A stretch of DNA of 64,000 bases, from positions 1 to 64,000 of the forward strand of contig QRFJ01005834.1 of NCBI GenBank assembly GCA_006176705.1. The letters run 5' to 3'. Positions 47,500-59,343 of this stretch are shown piece after piece. Under the pieces are notes generated by a model. The model was not told where the DNA came from. It saw only the letters and a program-made list of their open reading frames with translations, and did no database searches. The stretch comes from Cocos nucifera. Taxonomy: Eukaryota > Streptophyta > Magnoliopsida > Arecales > Arecaceae. The position numbers and the translations under genes were made by a program. Every line of letters begins with the position of its first letter. Positions within the stretch are counted from its first letter, which is position 1.

Positions 47500-49360
47500 C
47501 CTGGGGGAGATCTAATCTTTAGCCGAGGTTGAAGAAGATCTCATCTCCTACGATCGAGGTTGGGGGTTGAGCTCCTCGGGGAAGGGAGGGGGGCGGTATT
47601 ATTTCCAGCAGTCGAGATTGACTCGAGGGAGATCTCCTCTCCTATAGTCGCAGTTAATACGGGTGCTCGGGAGAGATCTGATCTCTGGTCGAGGTTGACG
47701 CGGTCGCTTGGAAGAGATCTTATCTCAGGGTGAGGTTGCCTCCGATCTTATCTTTGGCCGAGGTTGTCTCGATCGCTCGAGAGAGATCTTATCTCTGGTC
47801 GAGGTTATCTCGGGCACTCGGGAGAGATCTTATCTCTAGTCGAGGTTATTGTAGTCGCTCGGGAGAGATCTTTTCTCTGGCCGAGGTTGGCTCGGGCGCT
47901 CGAGAGAGATCTTATCTCTGGCCGAGGTTGGCTCGAGCGCTCGAGAAAGATCTAATCTCCTACAGTCGAGGTTGCCTCGGGGGAGATCTTATCTCTTGCA
48001 ATCGAGGTTGCCTTGGAGGAGATCTTATCTCCTACGACCGAGGTTGATGCGGACCCTCGGGGCAGATCTTATCTCTTACAATCGAGGTTGCCTCGAGGGA
48101 CATCTTATCTCCTATAGTTGAGGTTGGCCCGCACGCTCAGGGGGGATCTTATCTCCTGCGGCCGAGGTTGATGCGGGCGCTTGGGAGAGATCTTATCTCC
48201 TACAATCGAGATCGGCCCAAACCCTCAGGGAGATCTTATCTCCTACGGTCGAGATTGCCTCGGAGGAGATCTTATCTCTTACAGCCGAGATTGATACGGA
48301 CGCTCGGGGGAGATCTTATCTCCTGTAGCCGAGGTTGCCTCGAGGGAGATCTTATCTCCTGCAATCGAGGTTGGCTCGAACCCTCAGGGGAGATCTTATC
48401 TCTGCGATCGAGGTTGCCTCGGGAGAGATCTTGTCTCCTATGGCTAAGGTTGACGCGGGCGCTCGGGAGAGATCTTATCTTTTGCAGTCGAGGTCGGCCC
48501 GAACCCTCAGGGAGATCTTATCTCCTACGGTCGAGGTTGCCTTGGGGGATATCTTATCTCCTGCAGTCGAGGTTGCCTTGGGGGAGATCTTATCTCCTAC
48601 GACCGAAGTTGATCGCGGGTGCTCGGGGGAGATCTTATCTCTTGCAGTCGAGGTTGCCTCGAGAGAGATCTTATCTCGTACAGCTAAGGTTGGCCCAAAC
48701 CCACGGGAGAGATCTTATCTCTTACAGTCGAGGTTGTCTCAAGAATGATTTTATCGCCTGCGGTCGAGGTTTGACATGGGTGCTCTGGGGAGATCTTATC
48801 TTCTACAGCGAGGTTTGCCTCGGGGGAGATCTTATCTCCTACGCGAGGTTTGACGCGGGCGCTCAGGAAAGATCTTATATCCTAACAACCGAGGTTGCCT
48901 CGGAGGAGATCTTATCTCCTGCAGCCGAGGTTGGCATGGACCCTCAGGGGAGATCTTATCTCCTACGGCCGAGGTTGCCTCGGAGGAGATCTTATCTCTG
49001 ATCCAAGTTGCCGGGAGATCTTATCTCCTGCATTCGAGGTTGCCTCAGGGGGAACTTATCTTCTGCAGTCGAGATTGGCCCGGACCCTCATGGGAGATCT
49101 TATCTCCTGCAGTTGAGGTTGCCTCGGAGGAGATCTTATCTCCTATCTCCTACGGATGATGCTCGGGGAGATCTTATCTCCTACAGTCGAGGTTGATGCG
49201 GAGCACTCGGGGGAGATCTTATCTCCAATAGCCGAGGTTGCCTCGGGAGAGATCTTATCTCCTACAGTCGAGATTGGCCCGAACCCTCAGGGGAGATCTT
49301 ATCTCCTACAGTTGAGGTTGCCTTGGGGGAGATCTTATCTCCTGCGGTCGAGGTTAAAGG
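47500..49360. repeat. Hairpin minisatellite array of J
   Basis: About 45 tandem units of roughly 35-46 bp are centred on GGAGATCTTATCTCC. Each unit can form GGAGAT-CTT-ATCTCC. Most also carry CGAGG-TTG-CCTCG or a longer variant ending GCGGGCGCTCGG. Two or three unit types alternate (GGTTGCCTCGG, GGTTGATGCGG..GCTCGG, GATTGGCCCGAACCCTCAGG), so there is a higher-order pattern. Long frames on the plus strand (up to 277 aa, with RSYLL and GGDLISY repeats) arise from the repetition and are not genes. Confidence 0.9.
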
Positions 49361-49739
49361 TCTTTGACCTACTCGTGTTAGGATGAGGTTCTCCTTTTGT
49401 TCCTAACACGGCAACTATTGACTACTTTTTTTCTGTCATCATATAGTTTTTGCACCAAGAAATAATGTTATTGAAAGGAAAAAATTTTACCGAGGGAAAG
49501 TTACTGGCAGCACGTCCCCATTTTAGGGTCGTGGGAGCGTTGTTCCTCTAGATTCCCTCAGGCAGTAACTCCCAGGCCGGATGACCTCCTCTATCTCATG
49601 CTGGCCTTCTCAATTTGGAGCAAGCCTCTCTTGGCTTTGATGCTTAGAGATGATGAATTGCTGAAGTACCAAGCTCCTCCCAGGGGTAACGTTGATGATG
49701 CTGTGAGGCGGCCAACCTTCTTATCGTTTCTAGCTATGG

Positions 49740-49883
49740 CAGCACCCTTGGCCGATCTTCTCCTACTTCAGGCTGGTGTCGAAGAAATTTACCCAGCCAC
49801 CCCTTTCTGACGAGCTCCTTAATTTCATCTTGGAGCTGAATGCATTCCTCAGTATCATGATCGTGGTTGCAATGTAGAGGCAG
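49740..49883 (-). pseudogene. gag: gag C-terminal remnant of J
   Basis: The minus strand reads LPLHCNHDHDTEECIQLQ, then DEIKELVRKGWLGKFL. The pattern H-C-x-H-DHDTE-C followed by LQDEIEELIRRG is typical of the end of Gag in Tat/Ogre-type gypsy elements. Only this block is left, which indicates the parent lineage of J. Confidence 0.7.
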
Positions 49884-50082
49884 TACATGCTTCAATCGTG
49901 CTTGTTTAGGAGAGATCGTAATCCTTTTGGTCTTAGGGAAGATCGTAATTCTTCTGATCTTGGTAGTTGGTTCTTAACTTTCATGAGAATTTGAGTTCAA
50001 GGAGCATTGCGGAAGACGTAGTCATAGATCCTTTCAGGAGGAGGACTTCTTCGTGCCCTTCTATCCGGGCTTCCTTGGTGGT

Positions 50083-50880
50083 GAGCTCGAGGAGTTTGGG
50101 CCTTGCTTGCACTGGGGAGGTCTTAAGCATGACCAAACTTCATTCCATCCTCTTGTGAAACTTGTGGGAGAACTTCATGCTCTTTTATCGAGGCTTCCTT
50201 GATGATGAGCTCGAGGGGGAGTTCGGCGGCCTCGCTCATGCTGAACTTCATTCTGCCCTCCTATTAAACCTTCGTCGGAGCATCCTTGATGGCAAGCTCA
50301 AAGGGGAGTTCGGCCTCACTTGCGCTGGAGAGGTCGGGAATGCAGTCGAACTTCATTCCGCCTTCTGTGAAACCTTCTATGGGAGAACTTCATGCCCCTT
50401 TGTCAGGGCTTCCTTGATGACGAGCTCGAGAGGGAGTTCGGCAGCCTCACTCACGCCAAACTTCATTCCGCTTTTCTGTGAAACCTGCAGGAGAACTTCA
50501 TGCCCCTTTATTGGGGCTTCCTTGATGATGAGCTCGAGGGGGAGTTCGGTGGCCTCGCTTACGCCGAACTTCATTTCGCCTCCTATGAAACCTTTGTCGG
50601 GGCTTCTTTGGTGATGAGCTCGAGGGGAGTTCGATGGCCTCGCTTATGCCAAATTTCATTCTGCCCTTTTATGAAACCTTTGTCGAGGCTTCCTTGGTGA
50701 CGAGCTCGAGGAGGAGTTCGGCGGCTTTGCTTATCCCGAACCTCATTTTGCCCTCCTTTCTATGAGAGAACTTCATGCCCCTTTGTCGGGGCTTCCTTGG
50801 CGATGAGCTCAAGGGGGAGTTCGACGGCCTCGCTTACATCAAACTTCAATCCACCTTCCTATGAAACCTTCTAGGAAAGA
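50083..50880. repeat. Array of 86-126 bp repeats in J
   Basis: About seven or eight imperfect copies are centred on GATGAGCTCGAGGGGGAGTTCGG, followed by GGCCTCGCT and CGAACTTCATTC. Spacings between successive GAGTTCGG cores are near 86, 126, 108, 86, 88 and 103 bp. On the minus strand two units are open in one frame (50574-50377), giving MKFGVSEATELPLELIIKEA and a variant. This suggests a coding repeat that expanded inside the deleted gag region. Confidence 0.8.
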
Positions 50881-50934
50881 ACTTCTGCTCTGTTTTTCCT
50901 CCCTAAGGGGGATTGGTATGCTAGGCCAAATGCT

Positions 50935-51174
50935 TTTTTTTAAGGCCGGTTCCTGACATCCTCATGGTGGGTTTGCTGGCAAAGTCTCCACCAGAAGCTG
51001 TCGCACGACTTGCATCATGTCGACGAGGGCACAAACCTACTGGACCAGCAGGTTGAACTACTCCACATCTATGGTGGCTTCAGGTGGAACCTGGGCTGTC
51101 GGGACTGAATTGGGAGCAGATGGACCTGGCACAAAGGCCACCGATCATTGAGTCGAAGCTCTCTTGGGAGGCAT
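50935..51174 (-). pseudogene. gag: gag N-terminal remnant of J
   Basis: ATG at 51174 (minus) opens MPPKRASTQ, then TGA. The frame continues with a proline/alanine-rich stretch and FNLLVQQVCALVDMMQVVRQ, resembling the Gag start of plant gypsy elements. The ATG is about 130 bp inside the LTR, and the region between looks like a leader. The stop and the missing middle make it non-functional. Confidence 0.6.
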
Positions 51175-51306
51175 TTTCTCTTTGAAAAAGAACTCTAGAG
51201 AGAAAGAAGAGAGATCTTCGAAGAGGAAAGAGAGAAATCATCATCGAGCACTTCTTTAAGAACAAGAGAACCTCAGAGGTTCGGGCCCTTCCTCAAGGAC
51301 CAAATC

Positions 51307-52226
51307 TGTTGGTGCAGAATCTAGTCATCATTGGATCCAGTTGGAGTGGAGGTGAACGAGGCCACTGTCGAGACTTACAAAATAAAGTTCCATTCCAAGC
51401 CAATGGGGGTGGCTCCGGTAGGACCCTCCGACGATCAGGTCAGCTCTGGCCAGCAGAAATGGAGTGCTCAGAAATGAGTTTGGCAAAGTTTAGATGAGGA
51501 GAGTAGAGCTTAGAGTTAGAATATCTGAAGGATCCTTTTTATAGGTGGAGCTTGATGGTGACAGCTATAGCTTCCTGGTGGCGGGCCGCTCGAGGCTGCA
51601 CTGGGTTTGATGTGGAGAGGATGGTATCATCAGGCCGATAGTGACAGCCAAACCATCTGATAGTGGTGGGCTACTCGAGGTATAACGAAGTCAGTCATGG
51701 AGGGGGGCACAGCCTGTAGCATCATCTATGGCAGACTGATGGTGATCGTTCGACCAGATTTAAGGGTGATAGCTCTGAGAAAGCAGACGTCGGTTGGTGG
51801 ACCTCAGCATATATCAATTCCAAAGGAGTTCAAACTCCTGAAGGGGAAGCTCAAAAAGAGTTTGGCTCTTGTAGGCGTCTGGTTGGAGGAGTGCGGCTAA
51901 GGCTCGGTCACTGGAGAGTTCGAAAGGAGCTCGACCGCTGAGGAGTTCAAACGGTCGAAGGGGATGTTTGGGAGGAGTCCGGCTCCTGAAGAAGTCCGAC
52001 TGAAGGGGAAGCTTGGAGGGAGATCAGCTCTCACAGGCGCCTGGCTGGAAGAGCGTGGAGGGAGTTCGGCTCTTGCGGAAGTCCGACTAAAGCTCGACTG
52101 CTGAGGAGTTCGATCGGATGAAGATGTTCGATTGAGACTCGTCCGCTGAAGCTCTTCCATAGCTACCAACCGCATTAGGCTGTGCATCGAACTGGACTTC
52201 GGTGGGAGTGGGGTTTATCCCCAACA
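51307..52226 (-). repeat. 5' LTR of J (right copy)
   Basis: On the plus strand it runs TGTTGGTGC ... CCCCAACA. The minus TATA box is at 51534-51544. The sequence just inside (minus TTTGGTCCTTGAGGAAGG) may be a drifted gypsy primer site. Confidence 0.9.
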
Positions 52227-52231
52227 AATCC

Positions 52232-52515
52232 TAAACCTCATGGAGAAGCATGGGGGTTTCATCCATGATTTTCAAATTTTTTTCAAAAGTAAAACAACAA
52301 AAGACTTTAGATTAAATCTTTTAATCTAAATATGCATTTGATTTAATATATAAACATTCTTTACTAGGACCAATGATATGATATCATGCATATAAAATCA
52401 AAAGCAAAAAAGCATATGAGATCGAATCTCATACCTAAACTCGAAGCGAAGATCGCTGCTCATATAGATTCTGTTCATTATTTTAGCCATGCAAATGAAC
52501 GACCTCTAAGGGTAT
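52232..52515 (-). repeat. Continuation of relic G LTR between J and H
   Basis: AT-rich sequence lacking any coding frame. It lies between the AATCC duplication of J and the GGTAT duplication of H, so it belongs to the older sequence they entered. Confidence 0.4.
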
Positions 52516-54129
52516 TGATAGGGATGCGATGTTGTCGTTAAGACACCGTGTTTATCAGTTTAATCCGACTTCTTAAAATAATTAAAAATCAGTAGATAGC
52601 AGTGAGTCGGGTCGAGTCCACAGGGAAGGTAGTGTTTTTAGATTTGAAATCTTTGATTTTATAAAAGAAAAAAGAAAAGAGAAGAGTTTTGGAATTAAAA
52701 GTGAAGTCGAAAAATAAAAAAAACAAAAATTAAAAGGTGCAGGAATTTAAACTTGGTACTAAGATCTACTAGTTAGATCTTAGCATCTACTTGCAATAAA
52801 AAGTAATAATTAAAGTACAGAAATTATAATAAAAATAAAAAGAAAGAAATTAAAATGCAAAAATAAAAATTTTTATTAACTAGAATTTCAAAATTTAAAT
52901 ACATAAAATTTAAAAAGAAAAGATAATAAAAAAAGCCTGATCTCTGATCTTGGATCGGCATTGGCAGAAAAATGGTGTAGAAGTTTGGCTCTTCTTCTCG
53001 GCACCCGTTGCTTCGAAGCAGCCTTTAACAACAGCCTGGCTTCGCCCTGTACCAAAGCTTCACTTTGATTGGAGATGTTGATTTCTGATGGCCTGGGGTC
53101 CTTTTTATAGAGCTAGGAGGGCTGGATATTTTTTCTAAAGGCAATATGGGACTAATGCCTTTGTAATCATCAAAATATAAATAAATTTGGATAAAATTTA
53201 AATCAAAATAGCTCTGATATGACTCTGATAAATTTGATAAAATCCAGCCAATCAATAGGAATCCAACGGTCCAAAAATCATCAAAATCGGATGCAGAAAG
53301 CTCAGATCGGGTCAGATTAAATTCTGGCCGTTGGATCGCGCTTGATCGGGGAAATCTGGCCGCAAATCGTGCTTCGGGAGTCTTGATCACCGTCGGCAGC
53401 ATTCTGGACCATCGGATCATCGCCTGGATTGAGCGCTGCCATCCGATGGTGATCCGCATGATGTTTGTATCTGAATAAAATTCGGAAGCAACCACAGCCG
53501 TCCGATCCTGACCGCAAACAACCACATCCGTCCGATCGCGCAATAACTGTTCCCATGGACCGCGTGGACCGGCCGCACCGCACACCGCAACCAATCAGCG
53601 CCGCTGTTGTCGGACGAAAAGACTAAATTACCCTTGTGAGCCGCGATAAATTTCTGTAGACCCTTAAGGGGTCTAGGTCCACCACGTGGCAATCTCTGAT
53701 TCGTCCGGAATTTGCTGAGCTGGCGGTCCACGCCTAGATCGTGGACCGACTGATGGCTTCAATGGCTGAGTCAGCTTGATGGCTTGGCTTGGCTTGGTGG
53801 CTCGGCTTACGGAGCCGACTGAGCCATTTTCTTTTTTATATTTAATTTTTATTTATTTTATATCTTTCAAAATTCATATCTTTTCCATTTTAGCTCCGTT
53901 TTACTTGAAATTTATTTCATTGTGATTAGAAAAATGAGCTCTTTCTATTGATAATAAAATTTTATTTTTTAATTTTTATTATTTTTTTATTATTTTTTAA
54001 TTAATTTTTTAATTAATAAAAATATGAATTTTTCAAAAATTATATATAAATTGATTAATAATTCTTAAAAATTAATATTAATTAACTAATAAATTAATAC
54101 TTTTATTGATGAATTTATTATACTTATCA
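52516..54129 (-). mobile_element. Solo LTR H
   Basis: This is 1614 bp bounded by TGATAGGG and TTATCA and flanked by perfect GGTAT (52511-52515 and 54130-54134). A minus-strand TATA box (CTATAAAAAG) lies at 53101-53110. Downstream on the minus strand is TTCCCTGTGGACTCGACCC (about 52630), a motif common in the U5 part of Athila/Tat-like gypsy LTRs. There is no interior or second LTR, so it is the product of LTR-LTR recombination. A 189-aa minus frame (53594-53025) runs through U3 and is judged a chance frame. Confidence 0.85.
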
Positions 54130-54230
54130 GGTATCCATGCGATGACCCATCCATCAGCTCCCAAAGTGCTGTCTCGTTATGAAAACACTTTTAATGTCTG
54201 CTAGCTCCTTACGAAAACACTTTTAATGGC
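54130..54230. other. Old flanking sequence with a short direct repeat
   Basis: Two copies of the 16-bp GAAAACACTTTTAATG lie at 54181-54196 and 54213-54228, about 32 bp apart, directly before the end of element E. Otherwise nothing is recognised. Confidence 0.6.
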
Positions 54231-55904
54231 TGAATAATAGGAAGAAGAAGAAGGGTAAATCACAAAAGAACAACCTTCTCTTGTTTCTCTCACAAAACCC
54301 TAGCCTCTTATCCAATAGAGGAACAACTTCCTCTAGCTTTCACACATAGGATCCTCCCCAAACCCTCATGCCCAGAGACTCTTTCTCTGGTTGCTTACGT
54401 CTAAAAGCTCTAACAAAATTCTATTAGTCCTTTGTCTCTCAAAGGGCTGAATATTAGAGTTGGAGATTAGAATGAAGTCCAATTCAAAACCTTTTTGCCA
54501 AACTTAAACCCTAACTAAGAGTAAGCGGCAAAGGGGGCTAGGCATCCTAGTTTCTCATGCACAACTCTCTTGTGCATTGAGAAATATGGGGCAATAACTA
54601 GATTTAGGTGCTAGAGATGATGTGCTGTCCAATTAGACTCTTTGGTTCCATCTAATTTGATTCAAATCAAATCAACTTTGATTAGACCCAAACATATGCG
54701 TTGACTTAATCTAATTAGGCTCTCAATCTCTTAATCAAATTAAAGATTAATTGAGTCTAAGATCTGATTAAATCAGAATCTCATCTTTCTTAGCAAGTAG
54801 GTCATCCAATAACCTAATTGGATCAGACGTAATCGAATCTAGTTCAGTTAGTCTTGATCTAATCTTCATAACTCAATTAAATTGGGTCAATTAACAATCT
54901 AATTATTAATTAATCTTTTTTAATTAATTATATTAGATTAATCATCAATCATATTGATAATTAAATACTTCAATTATTTATAATTATTGATCAGCCATCT
55001 AATCGGTTCGAAACTTCTGCATGTGTGATCACAATCTTCTGTATGGGATCACACGTACTAATCAAACTAACCATCTAGCCATGGTACATGATGAGTGGAT
55101 AGAGTCGAATGTAGTGAAGCAATATTCATAATCTACTGGAACATGGTTACCATATAATTTATCTCCTTAACTAATAATACTCAGAAAAACATCAGAGTTT
55201 ACAATCAACTCTTGATTAGTAATCCTTGTAGTGTCTCAACCTACTTAATCTTGTAATTCTCACAAAGACTATCCGGGTCAAGATTTTGCTAAATTAAAAT
55301 ACTTTGAGATATTCTCTTTAATTTTACCTAGAGTGGTTAATTTCCATCTTGACTCATGCACCAAAATAACAAATACTCGACTACACCCAGAAACCTTCCA
55401 TCACTAAATTAGAAATTTAGATAGTCTGATATCAAAGTAAAGTGAGTTGCTTGCAAGTTATTATGATAATCTCAGATTTGAGGGATACTTATACGTATAT
55501 TTTCTTTGATAACACTCTTGACATTAGAGCACTCCAAAATGGTCATGTTCAATATAGTTCAATATCCCACCTATATGCCATACCAGTGTTAACACACTCC
55601 TTAAGAGGATAACCAATCCTTATGGCACACAATAGCCTATACTTGATGCAATTATCATCCTTATTAATAATATATTATTTTGTCACAAATAAGTTTAAGA
55701 ACTACATGATAAATCCATCTTTATTGTATTAGAAGTAGTTCTAAAGACTTTCATCATAATAATAAAGTTTGATTAATAAGATGTACCATCTTATAATAAA
55801 ATATACTAAATAACTTTTATTAATAAATAATTCATATACATTTACAAAAATGATCTCAATTATCTACATGCTAGATGATTGAATTTGGAATATATTTTTC
55901 AACA
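54231..55904 (-). repeat. 3' LTR of E
   Basis: On the minus strand it runs TGTTGAAAAATATATTCC ... CCTATTATTCA. The start resembles the D LTR over the first 80 bp or so. At about 1.67 kb it is shorter than in D. The left border is estimated from the terminal CA. Confidence 0.75.
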
Positions 55905-56840
55905 ACTTCCACTAGAACTAAAGCCGATTGGCATAGTATCATATACCCATCTTCGATTTATATTACTTGAATTCCTTGACCATAAGGACTTTAGTAAATG
56001 GATTGATAAAGTTCTCCTTTTTGTCAATCTTTTGAAGGTTGACATCATCTTGTTCCATGATCTTTCAGACAAGGTGGTAGCGGTGCGGAATATACTTTGC
56101 ATATTGATGGGCTTTTGGTTCTTTCTCTTGAGCTATGGCTTTAGTATTGTCATATTATAGCTAAACTAGACCATCAATGGGGGATTACCACTCCGAACTT
56201 GCTAATGAACTTTCATAACCATACAGCTTTTTTTGTAGTATCAGATACCATAATATACTCCACCTCGCATACTGAATCGACCATGGTGTACTACTTGAAA
56301 TTTTTTCAACAAATCGCACCATCATTTAGGGCAAATACAAATTTTAACACACTTTTGCTATCATCATTATTTGATTGAAAACTAGAATCAGTGTATCCCA
56401 TAAATTTCAAATCAAATTCTTCATAAACTAACCATTGATCCTTAGTATTTTACAAATTTTTAAGAATGGTTCTCGCAACCTTCGAATGGTTCTCTCCTAG
56501 ATCAGATTTGTATCGGCTCACTACTCCTAGTGAGTATGCCACATCTGGTCTCGTACATGTCATGATGTATATGATAAAATCCATTGCTGAAGCATTTGAA
56601 ATTCAACTCATATGCTCTCTCTCTTGAAAAATTGTCGGATAATCCTTCTTCAAGAGAAATTTTATGGCCTATCGGAAGATAGCCTTTTTTGAAATTCTCC
56701 TTGCTAAACCTCTTCGCATAGTGCCTATGTACATGGACTAGGATAATCCAAGCAACCTCTTAGATCTATCCCTATAGATCTTCATCCCTAGGATGTAGAA
56801 TGCTTCTTTCAAGTCCTTCATGGAGAACTATAATGATAAC
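55905..56840 (-). pseudogene. pol: RNase H remnant of E
   Basis: On the minus strand DSVCEVEYIMVSDTTKKAVW is legible near 56285-56215. A block resembling AIAQEKEPKAHQ follows, and a MRPDV-like connection region lies near 56550. Many stops interrupt it. It ends at the polypurine tract near 55910. Confidence 0.75.
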
Positions 56841-56854
56841 CATACCTTTATTTC

Positions 56855-57307
56855 CTATAATGCAGGAATGTCATTCTTGATTAAGAAAATATCATCTATA
56901 TATAGAACAAGAAATATAACCACTAATCTATTTATCCACTTGTAGATGCAAGATTTCTCTTTGTTCTTAATGAAGCCATATGTTTTGATCACCTTATGAA
57001 AATGCATGCTCCAACTCTGAGATATTTTCTTTAATCCATAGATGGATCTCTGAAGTTTGCATACCTTTGACTCATTTATAGATGTAAAATCTTTAAGTTG
57101 TATTATATGCATCTCTTCTTCTAACTCACTTTTTAGGAAAGCTATTTTCACATCCATCTGCCAGATCTCATAGTCTAAATATGTAGCTACTGCAAGCATG
57201 ATCCGAATGGATTTTAATATTACTAAAGGAGAAAATGTCTCATCATAATCAATACCATAATGCTGACAATATCCCTTGGCAACTAGATGAGCTGTATAGA
57301 TCTCCAC
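56855..57307 (-). pseudogene. pol: reverse transcriptase remnant of E
   Basis: This 150-residue open frame covers the core of RVT_2: HLVAKGYCQHYGIDYDETFS, IWQMDVKIAFL, QRSIYGLKKISQSW and the catalytic LYIDDIFLI (YIDD). The frame is broken on both sides; the preceding part (FIGCK-like) lies at 57310-57420. Confidence 0.88.
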
Positions 57308-57419
57308 CTTGCCATCTATGCCACTTTTCCTTTTGAAGATCTACTTACACTCTATGGATTTTACTCCTTTAGATAGATCAACTAATGTTCATACATTATT
57401 GACCTTCATGTACTCCATT

Positions 57420-58560
57420 TTGGATCTCATGGCTCTTAGCCATTTCTCAGAATCAAACCTTTGCATTGCATCCATATAGATGATCGGATCCTTATCGTTC
57501 TCATCGAGCTTGATAGGATCATCATTCCAGACCAAGAAACCATAGTATCTATCCAGCTAACGTGATACCCTAATGAATTGCCTTAAGGATGTCTCTATAT
57601 TGGATTTTGGATTTGATCTTATCAAATCTAGTTTAGGTTCAGTCACTGGTGTTAGTTCTTCTACTTGTCAAACTTCCTCAAATTTAAACTTAGAAGCACT
57701 AGTTTCTTTCCTAATGAAATTCTTTTCTAAAAATGTTGCTCTATTGTTGATGAATAACTTTTATTCTTCATCATGGTAGAAGTAATATCTTTTTGCCACT
57801 TTAGGATACCCAACAAATAGACATCATAAGATCTTGGTCCGAGCTTGTCTATTTTCAAATGCTTGACATAAGCTAGACAACCCCTGACCATAAGGTGTGA
57901 GAGTACTAGCTTACATCCTATCCATATCTTATATGGTGTCTTACTTATAGACTTACTTAAAACTCTATTTAGTAAGAAATAAATCAACTTTAGTGCATAT
58001 CTTCAAAAGAAGATTAGCAGACTCGCAAAGTCCATCATGGATTGAACCATGTCCAATAAGATCCGATTCCTTCTTTCAGACATGCCATTAAGCTGTGGCT
58101 TCCTAGGAGGGGTCCATTGGAAGAAAATCCCAATCTCTTTCAAATACATCAAGAACTCATAAGTATTCATCTTCTCAATCTAATCGAAGGATTTTAATAT
58201 TTTATTAGTGTATTTTTCTAATTCAATATGGAATCATTTGAATATTTCAAATGGTTCAGATTTATGTTTCATAAGATAGACATACCCATATCTCGATAGG
58301 TTATCTATAAATGTAATGAAGTAGTCATATCAATCCTTGGCACTTGTATTCATAGATCTATATACATCAGTATTTATGAGACCTAAGAGCTCATCGACTT
58401 GCTCACCATTTTCAGTAAAAGATGACTTAGTCATCTTTCCAAGTAGACAGGACTCGCAGGTTGGTAGTGATTCACAGTCACCAACTTTGAGGATATCCTC
58501 TTGTGCTAACTTGTTTATCCTAATATGACCTAGCTAATAGTGCCGAAGATAGATATATGA
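57420..58560 (-). pseudogene. pol: integrase remnant of E
   Basis: Reading leftward on the minus strand: the zinc-finger part CESCLLGKMTKSSF near 58450, a broken core, and an open piece 57987-57727 with TPYKIWIGCKLVLSHLMV and a PRSYDVYLLGILK-like C-terminal stretch. It ends in the acidic/arginine linker near 57550. Stops and shifts are frequent. Confidence 0.78.
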
Positions 58561-58583
58561 GATATTGTTTGTTTTAGGGCATT

Positions 58584-59184
58584 TGTTGGATGCATACTAT
58601 TGGGCATAATGAATTCAACATCCATAAGATGGTTGACAGTCGACTACACCAATTGATAATCGATGCCACTGACTAAGTGGTAGACGATCATAAATTGGGT
58701 AGACAACCATCGATCGATTGAACCAACTTTCAACCAATTGTCTGGCATCCAACATATAATTGAGGAACTGTATGGATGATAAACTATCGATTGGCTAATT
58801 GATTGATGGTTAGCTCTCATTAATCGACACATAATTGGCATGACCTACATTCACGCCACATGACACGCGTAATAGTCTCTCCATGATCACATAACATGCA
58901 TTTACTACTCCCTTAATATTGAAATAAGCAGGACCCCATAACTTTCGACCGTTATAGATGGTTATTAATACACTCGTCTATAAAAAGAAGGTAAATGAAG
59001 TACTTTGATAAGATAATTCTGGGCTAGGCTTTGTTTAATTTCTACTTTAATTCTCTTGTTCACCAATCCTCCACTGACTTAAGCATCGGAGGGTCCTCAC
59101 TAAAAATAATTTTGATCCAAGTGGACTTTACTTGCAGGTACTCTTCTTCGATGATCGGCATGAATCAAAGATTGGCCATAGTAG
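58584..59184 (+). repeat. 5' LTR of gypsy element K
   Basis: It starts TGTTGGATGC. A TATA box (CTATAAAAAG) lies near 58979, then GCATCGGAGGGTCC near 59087, the R-region block also seen at 44113. The end is set by a primer-site-like TTGGCATGCCATGTAGGGAGG at 59186, which resembles the TTGGCGCCGTCTGTGGGAAGG found in gypsy elements. Confidence 0.6.
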
Positions 59185-59343
59185 ATTGGCATGCCATGTA
59201 GGGAGGAAGAAACAAATTGCTCTAGAAAAATGCCAAGAACATGAGCCCAACATGCCACTAGCTCTGCTAGACAGTCTTTCCATCGAGAAGATCTTCCTCC
59301 ACCACCACCAATGGCAAAGCCCAACTCTCTGCATTCAGCCACC

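Larger units (their letters stand above)
46427..52226 (-). mobile_element. Non-autonomous gypsy derivative J with minisatellite interior
   Basis: LTRs of about 920 bp (46427-47351 and 51307-52226) are flanked by perfect AATCC duplications (46422-46426 and 52227-52231). A purine tract (minus strand AAGGGAATGGGGGGACTAT at 47352-47370) abuts the left LTR, and TATA boxes in both LTRs point leftward, so the element reads on the minus strand. Inside are gag N- and C-terminal remnants, an 86-126 bp repeat array and a hairpin minisatellite. No protease, reverse transcriptase or integrase remains, so it must have moved with proteins supplied elsewhere. Confidence 0.88.
54231..58583 (-). mobile_element. 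Minus-strand copia element E (3' half)
   Basis: On the minus strand, integrase, reverse transcriptase and RNase H remnants are followed by a polypurine-like CTAGTGGAAGT and a 3' LTR (55904 to 54231). The pol motifs and LTR start match D, so it is the same family in opposite orientation. The 5' half is missing: at 58583 it is replaced by gypsy K. Confidence 0.88.

Noticed and set aside
47500..49360. CRISPR-like array
   Set aside because: Units are degenerate, there are no unique spacers of even length, no cas genes, and the context is a plant retroelement.
47730..49386. Long open frames (up to 277 aa) in the minisatellite
   Set aside because: The same repeat reads open in several frames; the peptides are simple repeats with no domain. 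They follow from the repeated DNA unit.
53025..53594. 189-aa minus-strand frame as a gene
   Set aside because: It lies wholly in solo LTR H, runs through U3, and shows no recognisable domain.
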